A program made the position numbers and the translations under genes. DNA of 64,000 nucleotides from NCBI RefSeq assembly GCF_025515305.1, contig NZ_JAOPHT010000014.1, positions 33,433-97,432 on the forward strand, given 5' to 3'. Source of the DNA: Roseicyclus sediminis. GTDB taxonomy: Bacteria; Pseudomonadota; Alphaproteobacteria; Rhodobacterales; Rhodobacteraceae. Under the pieces are notes generated by a model that worked only from the letters and a program-made list of their open reading frames with translations, ran no database searches and was not told the origin of the DNA. Each line of letters begins with the position of its first letter. Position 1 is the first letter of the stretch. This document shows positions 56,580 to 64,000 of the stretch, one piece after another.

Positions 56580-58592
56580 TTATGGAGTTTGCGCCCCGCC
56601 CCTGCCCGATACGGGGCGCCGCGTTCGCCTTGCGAAGCGCCAGGGACGGATCCGCGCGGGACGCGCCACGCCGTAGCGGCGCAGGCGTTGAAGCACGACG
56701 CCCGTCAGCGCCACGCCGAGCACGCGGTCCGAGGTTTCCGGCTCATGCTCGAGGTGGGATTGCACGAGTTTGCGCGGCATGCGCCCCCAGGCGACGGCAA
56801 GGATCAGCCCGTCGCAATGGCGCAGCATCGCCTTGCTCTCGGGCGCCTCGGCAAGCGGCGGAAGGACAGCGAAGACGAAATCGTAGGCTTCCCGGAGATC
56901 GGCGGAAAGCTCGCCAAGCTCGCCCAGGAAGGACAGGGGCGCCTCGACCGCGCCCGGGCCGGGGACCATCCCCGCCGGCAGGATGTCGATTTCGCCCTCC
57001 GGAAGGGAGACGACCGCGCCGGCGAGATCGGTCTCGCCCGTCAGGACACCGAGCGCGCCCTGCCCCGCGCCGAGCCCGAGGCTCCGCGAAAGTTCGGCGG
57101 CCTCGAGATCGGCGTCGAGAAGAAGCACGCGCCGCCCGGCCTGCGCGGCGACATGGGCGAGACCGGCGGCAACCGCGCCCGCGTCCTCGGCCCCGGTCAG
57201 CGCGCCGATGGTGACAAAGCGCCCGAGCGGCCCCGCCTGCCCCGCATCGAGACCGGCGAAGATGCTGCGGAGCGCGCGCAGCCCCTCGGGATCGGCGGCC
57301 AGGCCGCCCGACAGACCCGGCAAGGGGGGCAGGTCCCGATCCACGACTTCGCCGCCTCCGGGTTCGGCGAGATGGCGCGGCGGCAATCCGCGCCGCTGGG
57401 TCCGCTTGCGCCGTGCGAGGGTCAGGGCGCCGGCCACCGGTGACATGCCGGGCACGTTTCGCCCCATCGCCCCGGCGCGCCCCAGGCGCGGTACATAGCC
57501 GAGAAACGGCACCCCAAGCCGCTCCGTCACATCGCCCGCCGTGCGGAACCCGGTCTCGCGCGCCTCGCGCCAGACCGCCGCGCCAAGGCCCAGCATCAGA
57601 CCGAGGAAAAGGCCCGCGGCCAGGACCTGCCACGCCCGCGGCGCGGATGCGTCGCGCGGCGGCAGGGCACGGGACAGGATACGCCCCTCCGCCACGGGGA
57701 ATGAGCTTTCGAGCGCAAGCTCGCGGTAGCGGCTCTGGAAGCGCAGGACGAGGTCGTTCAGCGCCTCGGCCCGTTGCTCCCGGTCGCGCAGGCCCTGCTG
57801 GTCGGTGGCGCCGGTCTGAAGGCGGAAGTCCTCGGCCTCCTGCGCCGCCGCGAGCGCCTCGGCGCGAAGCTCCTGCAATCGGGCCTCCATCCACGCGGCC
57901 GTACGGTCCGAGGCCTCGATATTCGCACGCACACCATCGGCGATGTAGGCTTCGGCGTAGGCGTTCACGATATCGGCCGCCAGTTGGGGGTCGTGCGAGG
58001 CGAACCAGATCTCCACCACGAAGCTGCGGCCCACGCGATGAAAGACGGTTCGGTTTCTCAGGCGCTCGGCGGCTTCCATCAACCTTCGCTCGGCCGCGGC
58101 AGCCTCCGAGCCCGCGGACGGCGTGACGACCGGGGCCTCCGGCACGGGGATCAAGCCGCGGATCGCGTCCTTGGTGCCCCGTATCCACTGCGAAAGGAGG
58201 CTGGAGGGCGGGGCAAGGAAATCGCTGTTTTCCGTGAGATCGAGCGCCGCCACCACCTCGGTCGCCACCTCGAGCGAGCGCAGGATCTGCATCTCGTTGA
58301 GCATGCTCGTGTCGCTGCGCGCCGTGGGCAGCACGGCGGAGATTTCCTGTTCGAGCTCGCTCTGCTTCTCCTCGATCAGGAGGGCCGCGCCCGCCTCGTA
58401 GGTCCGGGGGCTTGTGGCGTAGTGGAACAGCCCAAGGAAAAGCCCGACACAGGCCCCAAGCGCCAGCGTCCAGACCTGGCGGCGCACCGCCAGAAGCAGC
58501 TCTGCCAGCGCGTCCTCCGCCGGCGGCGAGGCAGGTGTGGCGGCGTGGAAATCCGCACCGAACCCCGGCCTTGGATGCAGGCTCCGGTTCAT
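56580..58592 (-). CDS. exoP: Chain-length determinant ExoP/Wzz-like, ATPase site degraded
   Basis: A 670-residue polysaccharide co-polymerase. It has an N-terminal Wzz domain with membrane helix (QVWTLALGACVGLFLGLFHY), the periplasmic coiled coil, a second helix (AWQVLAAGLFLGLMLGLGAA) and a cytoplasmic BY-kinase-like domain from about 470. Walker A' is kept (RRVLLLDADLEAAELSRSLG), but Walker A reads TIGALTGAEDAGAVAAGLAH instead of GxxGxGKS/T: the nucleotide-binding Lys is gone. No Tyr-rich C-terminal cluster exists; the tail is Arg-rich. It may act as a structural copolymerase without kinase activity. It overlaps exoM by ATGA. Confidence 0.85.
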   Translation of the reverse strand: MNRSLHPRPGFGADFHAATPASPPAEDALAELLLAVRRQVWTLALGACVGLFLGLFHYATSPRTYEAGAALLIEEKQSELEQEISAVLPTARSDTSMLNEMQILRSLEVATEVVAALDLTENSDFLAPPSSLLSQWIRGTKDAIRGLIPVPEAPVVTPSAGSEAAAAERRLMEAAERLRNRTVFHRVGRSFVVEIWFASHDPQLAADIVNAYAEAYIADGVRANIEASDRTAAWMEARLQELRAEALAAAQEAEDFRLQTGATDQQGLRDREQRAEALNDLVLRFQSRYRELALESSFPVAEGRILSRALPPRDASAPRAWQVLAAGLFLGLMLGLGAAVWREARETGFRTAGDVTERLGVPFLGYVPRLGRAGAMGRNVPGMSPVAGALTLARRKRTQRRGLPPRHLAEPGGGEVVDRDLPPLPGLSGGLAADPEGLRALRSIFAGLDAGQAGPLGRFVTIGALTGAEDAGAVAAGLAHVAAQAGRRVLLLDADLEAAELSRSLGLGAGQGALGVLTGETDLAGAVVSLPEGEIDILPAGMVPGPGAVEAPLSFLGELGELSADLREAYDFVFAVLPPLAEAPESKAMLRHCDGLILAVAWGRMPRKLVQSHLEHEPETSDRVLGVALTGVVLQRLRRYGVARPARIRPWRFARRTRRPVSGRGGAQTP

Positions 58593-59518
58593 GGCTGCGC
58601 CCCCTCCTCCGGGGCGGCCGGCCCGCCGCCGTAGACCACGGGCGCGCTCAGGCCCGCCAGCCCCGCCACCACGCCCACATGCAGGAGCCCCCGCAGAACC
58701 GCCGCGTTCCGGTGGCCCGCGTCCCACGCCCCGGCCAGCGCCATCAGACCGCAGGCCAGAGCCTTGGCCATCGCAAGGGGAAGCGCGCGCCACGGTCGGA
58801 CGCCGTGGCGGCGCACGAGGACGCGCGCATGGGTCATGCCCATGCGGAACCGCCGCACGGCGAGCCAGCGGAACCCGAGCCGATCCGGCGCGACGGCCTC
58901 CTGCACGATGGCATCCGGCGCCAGCACGAAACGCCCGCCCATCAGCGCAACGCGCGCGAAATAGTCGGTGTCCTCGCCGCCGCTGCGGCCGAGCCCGGGA
59001 TCGAAACGCAGGGTCCGGATCTCGGGCCGGGCACGATCGATGAGCACGTTGGCGGAGTAGCCGGAGCGGATCTCGCCCCGCTGGCGCACCGGTTGCGTCG
59101 AGTGGATCGCCGCCGCTGCCATCCAGGCAGGCGCACCCTCGGGGTAGATGGCCTCGACCGGGCCCAGCACGACCTCGGCGCCGCTGGCCTGCCGCGCCGC
59201 CCAGAGCGCCGCGAGCCAGCCCGGACGCGCCACTTCGTCATCGTCGATGAACGCCGTGAACCGCGCGGTCGCCTCATCCAGCGCCGCGTTCCGAGCGATC
59301 GAGATGTTGCGCCCCGGCGCGTGGCGGTAGACCACTGGAACCACCGCCCGAGTTGCCAGGGCTTCGACGGCCGCGCGCGCGCCGGGGACATCATCGTTGT
59401 CCACGACGAGCACGCGCGGCGCGACACCGTCCGGGATATCCTGTGCCAGCACCGAGGCCAGCGCCGCGGCCACTTCGGGCCGCCGGAAGGTACAGATGCA
59501 GATGTCGATCCCGACCAT
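58589..59518 (-). CDS. exoM: Glycosyltransferase family 2, ExoM-like
   Basis: A 309-residue GT2 enzyme beginning MVGIDICICTFRRPEVAAAL, as in ExoM. RVLVVDNDDVPGARAAVEAL, GRNISIARNAALDEATARFT and FIDDDEVARPGWLAALWAAR show the GT-A fold with the Asp-Asp-Asp metal site. GRSGGEDTDYFARVALMGGR matches the acceptor-side motif. ATG 59518 has GAGGGG seven bases upstream, favouring it over the GTG at 59527. It is located between exoP and exoA. Confidence 0.88.
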   Translation of the reverse strand: MVGIDICICTFRRPEVAAALASVLAQDIPDGVAPRVLVVDNDDVPGARAAVEALATRAVVPVVYRHAPGRNISIARNAALDEATARFTAFIDDDEVARPGWLAALWAARQASGAEVVLGPVEAIYPEGAPAWMAAAAIHSTQPVRQRGEIRSGYSANVLIDRARPEIRTLRFDPGLGRSGGEDTDYFARVALMGGRFVLAPDAIVQEAVAPDRLGFRWLAVRRFRMGMTHARVLVRRHGVRPWRALPLAMAKALACGLMALAGAWDAGHRNAAVLRGLLHVGVVAGLAGLSAPVVYGGGPAAPEEGAQP

Positions 59519-59531
59519 GCCCACCACCCCC

Positions 59532-60545
59532 TCAGGCCCAGGGCCGCGGCGGGGCGAGCACGCGGCTCCAGAACCCCATGGACCAGCACAGATGCATCAG
59601 CATCGCCACCGGCCCCGACAGCGCGAGCGGCGCCGACCGCCGAACGAGCGCCAGCGCCAGTCCGCCCGAAAGCGCCGCGCACCCCCAGGCAAGGGCCGGC
59701 AATGACAGCGCGAAGGCCAGTGGTGCCGCCCAGGCCGCAACCAGCATCGGCCAGACCGCGATCACCGCCGCCTGCCGCAGCCTTGGGCGCGCGCGGTGCT
59801 TGAGCAGGTTCGCCGCACGCCCGCGACCGAAGTTGAAGTATTGCCGCGCCAGCGGGGCCAGTCCGCTTCTGGGGAAATAGGTGATCGCGGTTTCCCCCGT
59901 CAGCCAGATCCGGTGGCCCGCCTTCCGCAACCTGTGGTCAAGTTCGGCGTCCTCGTTGTGGGCGAAGTCGGGATCGTATCCGCCGACCGCGCGGAAGGCC
60001 GCGATCTCCATCAGCGCGTGATGGCCGTGATCGACCCATTCGCCGCGCCCCCGCCCGCGATGGCCGGAGCCGCCATTGCCGATCCGGGCGTTCTGCGTCG
60101 ACGCGTTCAGCCGCTGCAGGAACCCCTCGCCCGCCGCGATCATGCCCACCACGACCGCGGACGCGCCAGTCTCCGTCGCCTCCGAAAGAAGCGCATCGAC
60201 GAAATCCTCCGAGTAGAGGCTGTGGGCATCGACCCGGATCAGGTGCGTGTGCCCCGACCCGAATGCGGCCACCGCGGCGTTGATGCCGCTGGCCTGCCGC
60301 CGCGCGGGATTGTCGAGCAGGTGCAGGCGGTTGTGGCGCGATGCCAGACGGGCGGCGATGTCCCGGGAACCGTCCGTGCTTCCGCCATCGGCGATCACGA
60401 CATTCCCGCCGAGACGCCGGGCCACGGAAAGCATCTGCAGGGCCACGCGCTCGATATGGCGCGCCTCGTTGAGGCTCGGGATCACGATCAGGGGCACGTG
60501 AGCGGGCCGCGACGCAGGGGTCGCGGGCTGGACTTGGATCGTCAC
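59532..60545 (-). CDS. exoA: Glycosyltransferase family 2, ExoA-like
   Basis: A 337-residue (from GTG 60545) GT2 protein. The core is PLIVIPSLNEARHIERVALQ, NVVIADGGSTDGSRDIAARL, LIRVDAHSLYSEDFVDALLS, and FAHNEDAELDHRLRKAGHRI. The C-terminal third has several membrane helices (AAVIAVWPMLVAAWAAPLAF), as in ExoA of succinoglycan synthesis, which adds the second glucose. The start is uncertain: GTG 60545 has GAGG upstream, while a TTG at 60650 would add 35 residues. Confidence 0.85.
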   Translation of the reverse strand: MTIQVQPATPASRPAHVPLIVIPSLNEARHIERVALQMLSVARRLGGNVVIADGGSTDGSRDIAARLASRHNRLHLLDNPARRQASGINAAVAAFGSGHTHLIRVDAHSLYSEDFVDALLSEATETGASAVVVGMIAAGEGFLQRLNASTQNARIGNGGSGHRGRGRGEWVDHGHHALMEIAAFRAVGGYDPDFAHNEDAELDHRLRKAGHRIWLTGETAITYFPRSGLAPLARQYFNFGRGRAANLLKHRARPRLRQAAVIAVWPMLVAAWAAPLAFALSLPALAWGCAALSGGLALALVRRSAPLALSGPVAMLMHLCWSMGFWSRVLAPPRPWA

Positions 60546-60650
60546 GACGACATCATCCTCGGCAACGCCGTGGCCAGGATCGCTTGACGACCCGCCGCGG
60601 ACATCGCCCCCACCGACTGCATCCTTGCCGGGAAGTGCCGGCGCCGACAA

Positions 60651-61151
60651 ATCCCATCATACCTGGCGAAGGAAACAGGCGGTTACCTGCCCAGCCGCAC
60701 CGGATGTAGGCCCCGTCATGCCGAAAAACCGGGCAGCCGGCGAAGTCTCACCGCTTTGGCCGGGGAATCACCGCTGATCCACGGACCGTTCGACGGCCCG
60801 CCGCGGAAGAACGGCACCAACGTTCACTGATCTGAACGACTCGGAAGGACCCGTGCTTCGGGTGGCCGAATTCGCGCCCATCGGCCTTGATCGGGGCCTC
60901 CGACCGATCAATCCATCCACCAGAAGGATGTCTTTATTCAACCTCATTTTTGCCTTGGCCTTCATTCGGCTTCTACTATTTTCATATTTCATACCTTCAT
61001 ACCCAAAACTAAGTGTTCACCGCACCGACACCGGAAATCACGCGGTGATGGCGCGCCACGGCGCTGCCGGACGTGCCATGACTTGCCCGTTCGGGGCCAC
61101 CGGGGCATGACAGGCACACGCAGCGCAACCGCGTGGCAGGGAGGTCCCTCA
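60651..61151. other. Intergenic promoter region, no gene
   Basis: This 500-base region separates the exo locus from the hydrolase gene. Around 60925-61015 it is notably AT-rich for this genome (CTACTATTTTCATATTTCAT). I see no gene and no tRNA. It is likely to hold divergent promoters for exoA-exoM-exoP and the hydrolase gene. Confidence 0.45.
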
Positions 61152-62006
61152 ATGACCGATTTCGTCGCCCTTCTGGGCGTCAAGGGTGGACCGGCGATAC
61201 GACCCGGATCGAACATGCCCACGTCGATCCTCGTCAGTCTCGGCGGCCGCACGATCCTTGTCGATGCCGGGCTCGGCGCGGCGAAGGGTGTCTGCGACCA
61301 GGGCATCGCGCTGACCGCTCTGGACGCGATCCTCGTCACGCACCTGCATTCGGACCACTACCTCGAACTCGGCCCCCTGCTGCATACCGCCTGGACCGCG
61401 GGGCTGAACCGTCCTCTCCCGGTCTACGGCCCGCCCCGCCTGTCGTCCTATTGGTCGGGTTTTCTCGCATCGATGAAGGACGACATCGAGTTGCGGATCG
61501 CCGACGAAGGGCGCCCCGACCTCGCCGGGCTGGTGGACCTGCGTCCGATCGACCCGACGGGCATCGCCGAGATTGGCGGCGTCTGCCTCCGCGCCATGGA
61601 AAACGTCCATCCTCCGGTCGAGCCAAGCTATGCCTTGCGCCTCGAAGCCGGCGGAAAAAGCGTGGTTCTTTCGGGGGATACGGCTTACATGCCAGAAATG
61701 GAGCACTTCGCCAAAGGGGCCGACCTCCTGGTGCACGAGGCCTTGCTCACCGATGGTGTCGACGCGCTCGTCGCGAAGGTGCCGAACGGGGACGATCGGC
61801 TTCGCACCCATATCCTGCGCAGTCACACGGCCGCCGAGGACGTTGGCCGTATCGCGCGCGACGCCGGGGTGGCGCGCCTTGCCCTCAACCATTTCGTCCC
61901 CGACGGCCTTCCCGGCTTTGCCGAGGCCGACTGGGAGGCCGCGGTGCGGAAGACGTGGCACGGCCCGCTCGTCCTGGGGCGCGACGGTATCCGGATCGAG
62001 CTTTGA
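61152..62006 (+). CDS. Metallo-beta-lactamase-fold hydrolase
   Basis: A 284-residue MBL-fold protein. The zinc motif His-X-His-X-Asp-His is THLHSDHY (His64, His66, Asp68, His69), followed by GKSVVLSGDTAYMPEMEHFA (Asp ligand) and the final His in LALNHFVPDG. It is similar to arylsulfatase/RNase Z-type hydrolases that act on small esters. No partner suggests a substrate. The start ATG follows GGGAGGTC. It converges on the aminotransferase gene with 6 bases between. Confidence 0.85.
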   Translation: MTDFVALLGVKGGPAIRPGSNMPTSILVSLGGRTILVDAGLGAAKGVCDQGIALTALDAILVTHLHSDHYLELGPLLHTAWTAGLNRPLPVYGPPRLSSYWSGFLASMKDDIELRIADEGRPDLAGLVDLRPIDPTGIAEIGGVCLRAMENVHPPVEPSYALRLEAGGKSVVLSGDTAYMPEMEHFAKGADLLVHEALLTDGVDALVAKVPNGDDRLRTHILRSHTAAEDVGRIARDAGVARLALNHFVPDGLPGFAEADWEAAVRKTWHGPLVLGRDGIRIEL

Positions 62007-62012
62007 TCCGCC

Positions 62013-62936
62013 TCAGCTGGCGGACTTCACCTGCGCCACGTGGGCCCGCACATGGGCTGCATAAAGCTCGCGGATACGTCGCGTCACGGGCCTCGAGCCG
62101 TCTCCGACCGGCTTGCCATCAATCGACGCGACCGGGGTCTGCGCCCCGAACGTGCCGGTGAGAAAGGCTTCATCCGCGCCATAAGTGTCTACAAGAGAAT
62201 AGTTTTTCTCGAACACGGGTATCCCGTCCGCCCGCGCCAGTTCGATCACCTTCGCGCGCGTGACCCCGTTCATGCAATAATCGCCGGTCGAGGTCCAAAG
62301 CTCCCCCTTCCGGACGATGAAGAAATTGCAGGCATTCGTCGTGTTCACGAACCCATGCGGATCCAGCATCAGCGCCTCGTCCGCGCCCGCCTGTTCCGCC
62401 TGCAGACAGGCGATCACGCAGTTGAGCTTGGAATGGCTGTTGTATTTCGCATCCTGGCTCATCGGCAGCCCGCGCACCTGCGGAACGGTGGCAAGCCGGA
62501 TACCCGGACCGGCCATCCGGTCCACGGGCTTCGAATGCTCCATGATGATGACGAGGGTCGGCCCCGAACGGCTGAGCGAGGGATGCTGGAAGGGGCGCAC
62601 CTTCACCCCGCGCGTCAGCATCAGCCGCACGTGAACATCGGTCTCCATCCCATTGGCAAGCCTGGTCTTTTCGAGCGCATCGAAGATGCCCTGCCGATCC
62701 ATCCCGGGATCGAGAGAGACCGCCTTGCAGGCCTCGAAGAAGCGATCCATGTGCTCGTCGAGGAACGCCCATACGCCGTCGTAGAGGCGCATCCCCTCCC
62801 ACATCCCGTCGCCCAGCATGAAGCCGCTGTCGTAGACCGAGACCTTGGCCTCGTCGCGCGGCTTCAGCTCGCCGTTCACGTAGATCAGGATATCGGCGTT
62901 GCGCGGATCCTCCAGCGCATCGTGGGTGGTCGTCAT
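62013..62936 (-). CDS. Class IV aminotransferase (BCAT/D-amino-acid type)
   Basis: A 307-residue PLP enzyme of fold type IV. Family segments: ILIYVNGELKPRDEAKVSVY, DSGFMLGDGMWEGMRLYDGV, the PLP lysine region DAKYNSHSKLNCVIACLQAE (Lys164 or Lys170), GADEALMLDPHGFVNTTNAC and YCMNGVTRAKVIELARADGI. The product could be a branched-chain, D-alanine or aminodeoxychorismate lyase-type enzyme; by sequence the D-amino-acid/BCAT subgroup is likeliest. It follows the ketopantoate-reductase-family gene by four bases on the same strand, suggesting one transcript. Confidence 0.85.
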   Translation of the reverse strand: MTTTHDALEDPRNADILIYVNGELKPRDEAKVSVYDSGFMLGDGMWEGMRLYDGVWAFLDEHMDRFFEACKAVSLDPGMDRQGIFDALEKTRLANGMETDVHVRLMLTRGVKVRPFQHPSLSRSGPTLVIIMEHSKPVDRMAGPGIRLATVPQVRGLPMSQDAKYNSHSKLNCVIACLQAEQAGADEALMLDPHGFVNTTNACNFFIVRKGELWTSTGDYCMNGVTRAKVIELARADGIPVFEKNYSLVDTYGADEAFLTGTFGAQTPVASIDGKPVGDGSRPVTRRIRELYAAHVRAHVAQVKSAS

Positions 62937-62940
62937 GTCC

Positions 62941-63918
62941 TCACCCGTAAAGCCCCGCGACGCGGGCACGAAGCCGCACAAGGCCGAGGACAGTGTCGAT
63001 GGTGGGGGTCTTGGTCTCGGTCACCCGTCCAAGCTCCTGGACCGAGCCGAGAAGCGCGTCGATCTCCATCGGCCGCCCCGCGTCGAGGTCCTGCAGCATC
63101 GAGGTCCGGTGCGCCCCGACCGCCGCACCGCCGTCGATGCGGCGGTCGACGTCGATGGGGAACTTCACGCCGAGTTTTTCGGCGATCTCCTGCGCCTCCA
63201 ACATCATGTCCCGTGCAACCGCCCGCGTGCCGGGATCGGTGCACAGCACGTCGAGCGTGGCATGCGTCAGCGCCGAGATCGGGTTGAACGACAGGTTCCC
63301 CCAGAGCTTCACCCAGATCTCGTCGCGCAGCCGCGGGCGCACCGGCGCCTTCAGCCCCGCGCGCGCCAGCGCCTCCGACAGCCGCACCGCGCGCTCCGAC
63401 TTCGAGCCGTCGGGCTCGCCGAGGCTGAACCGGTTGCCCTCGATATGCTTGACGACGCCCGGCTCGATCACCTCCGCCGCCGGGTAGACCACGCAGCCGA
63501 GCACGCGTTCGGGGCCGAAACCGTCCCATTGCGCATTGCCGGGATCGACACTTTCCAGCCGCGTGCCCTCCAGCGGGCCACCGATCTTGTGGAAGTACCA
63601 CCAGGGAACGCCGTTCACGCCCGAGACGATGGTCGTCTGCGGCCCGATCAGCGGCTGCATCCGCCCGACCACGGGCGGCACCGAATGGGCCTTCAGCGTG
63701 ACGATGACATAATCCTGCACGCCCAGGTCCGCGGGATCCTCCGACGCCGTGACGGGCACGGTCACCGTGCCCTCCTCCTCGATCAGCGTCAGGCCCTTCT
63801 CCTTCATCGCCGCAAGGTGCGGCCCCCGCGCCACGAGGCTCACGTCGGCCCCCGCCTGCGCCAGCTTCACGCCCATGTAGCCGCCAATGGCGCCCGCGCC
63901 GAAAATGCAGATCTTCAT
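62941..63918 (-). CDS. Ketopantoate reductase-family protein (ApbA/PanE)
   Basis: A 325-residue NADPH-dependent reductase. The Rossmann start KICIFGAGAIGGYMGVKLAQ, catalytic Lys region VTLKAHSVPPVVGRMQPLIG, VSGVNGVPWWY and the C-terminal KLWGNLSFNPISALTHATLD with Asn/Ser substrate residues fit the PanE family. It may be 2-dehydropantoate 2-reductase for pantothenate synthesis or another 2-keto acid reductase; pairing with an aminotransferase is consistent with 2-keto acid metabolism. Length is close to the family norm. Confidence 0.88.
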   Translation of the reverse strand: MKICIFGAGAIGGYMGVKLAQAGADVSLVARGPHLAAMKEKGLTLIEEEGTVTVPVTASEDPADLGVQDYVIVTLKAHSVPPVVGRMQPLIGPQTTIVSGVNGVPWWYFHKIGGPLEGTRLESVDPGNAQWDGFGPERVLGCVVYPAAEVIEPGVVKHIEGNRFSLGEPDGSKSERAVRLSEALARAGLKAPVRPRLRDEIWVKLWGNLSFNPISALTHATLDVLCTDPGTRAVARDMMLEAQEIAEKLGVKFPIDVDRRIDGGAAVGAHRTSMLQDLDAGRPMEIDALLGSVQELGRVTETKTPTIDTVLGLVRLRARVAGLYG

Positions 63919-63983
63919 GTCCCGTCCCTACGCCCCAGGGGCGTCCTCCCCTTCATCTTTCCCCAAATACGCCCGGGGGGTGC

Positions 63984-64000
63984 GGGGGGCGGCGCCCCCC
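63984..64000. repeat. GC palindrome at the right edge
   Basis: GGGGGGC-GGC-GCCCCCC is a 7-bp perfect stem at the window edge, next to CCCCAAATACGCCCGGG. A C/G-run element with a CCCCAAATA-type lead is a familiar intergenic repeat in Rhodobacteraceae genomes. It may continue beyond the window. Confidence 0.55.

Noticed and set aside
1..64000. CRISPR arrays, tRNA or rRNA genes
   Set aside because: I scanned for regularly spaced direct repeats and for tRNA-like cloverleaf ends and saw none; no rRNA sequence was recognised.

Overview
The window is GC-rich alphaproteobacterial chromosome, most likely from a Rhodobacteraceae (Roseobacter-group) bacterium. The evidence is the flagellar gene content (flaF, a CheL-type FlgJ, an FtcR/CtrA-type regulator, MucR), consensus CtrA boxes, a succinoglycan-like exo locus, and the many 4-base ATGA gene overlaps. 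I worked by eye from the sequence and ran no database searches.

Positions 1-21485 are one motility locus. Minus-strand units are flgI-flgJ-flgN then flagellin and flaF; flgE-flgK-flgL; a 615-residue helical-repeat protein; a sigma factor with fliK and flgD; an unknown protein; motB; and mucR. Plus-strand units are the ftcR-like regulator, flgF-flgG-flgA-flgH-(fliL-like), and motA-(small secreted protein)-(fliJ-like). Two perfect TTAA-N7-TTAA CtrA boxes precede flagellin and flgE. A second shared element, TATTCTT repeated about 10-12 bases apart, lies in the other motility promoters, including the ftcR promoter itself.

Positions 21486-24565 are a degraded, gene-poor patch of mobile-element origin. 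It holds a small-terminase-like gene and a ParB-domain gene split by an in-frame TAA. Positions 24566-27992 hold accessory genes: a lipoprotein, two near-identical small HTH regulators (one paired with a DUF2975 membrane protein), a DUF6326-like membrane protein and a class C beta-lactamase-fold serine hydrolase.

Positions 28269-42005 are an inositol uptake and catabolism locus. It has an IbpA/IatP/IatA-type ABC transporter, iolE, iolD, iolC, iolJ, iolG, two different iolB homologues and two further Gfo/Idh/MocA dehydrogenases. A LacI regulator gene is present, and the same TTGCAACCGGTTGCAA palindrome lies in both divergent promoter regions. The last pathway step (iolA/mmsA) is not in the window. 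A small membrane protein, a PhyH-type dioxygenase and a second LacI regulator follow (42002-44561).

Positions 44695-60545 are a succinoglycan-type exopolysaccharide locus: exoL-, exoY-, flippase-, exoV-, exoW-, GT4-, exoU-, exoQ-, exoK-, exoO-, SyrA/ExoX-, exoP-, exoM- and exoA-like genes. The ExoP-like protein has lost its Walker A lysine. No outer-membrane ExoF/Wza-type gene is seen. The window ends with a metallo-beta-lactamase-fold hydrolase, a class IV aminotransferase and a ketopantoate-reductase-family gene (61152-63918).
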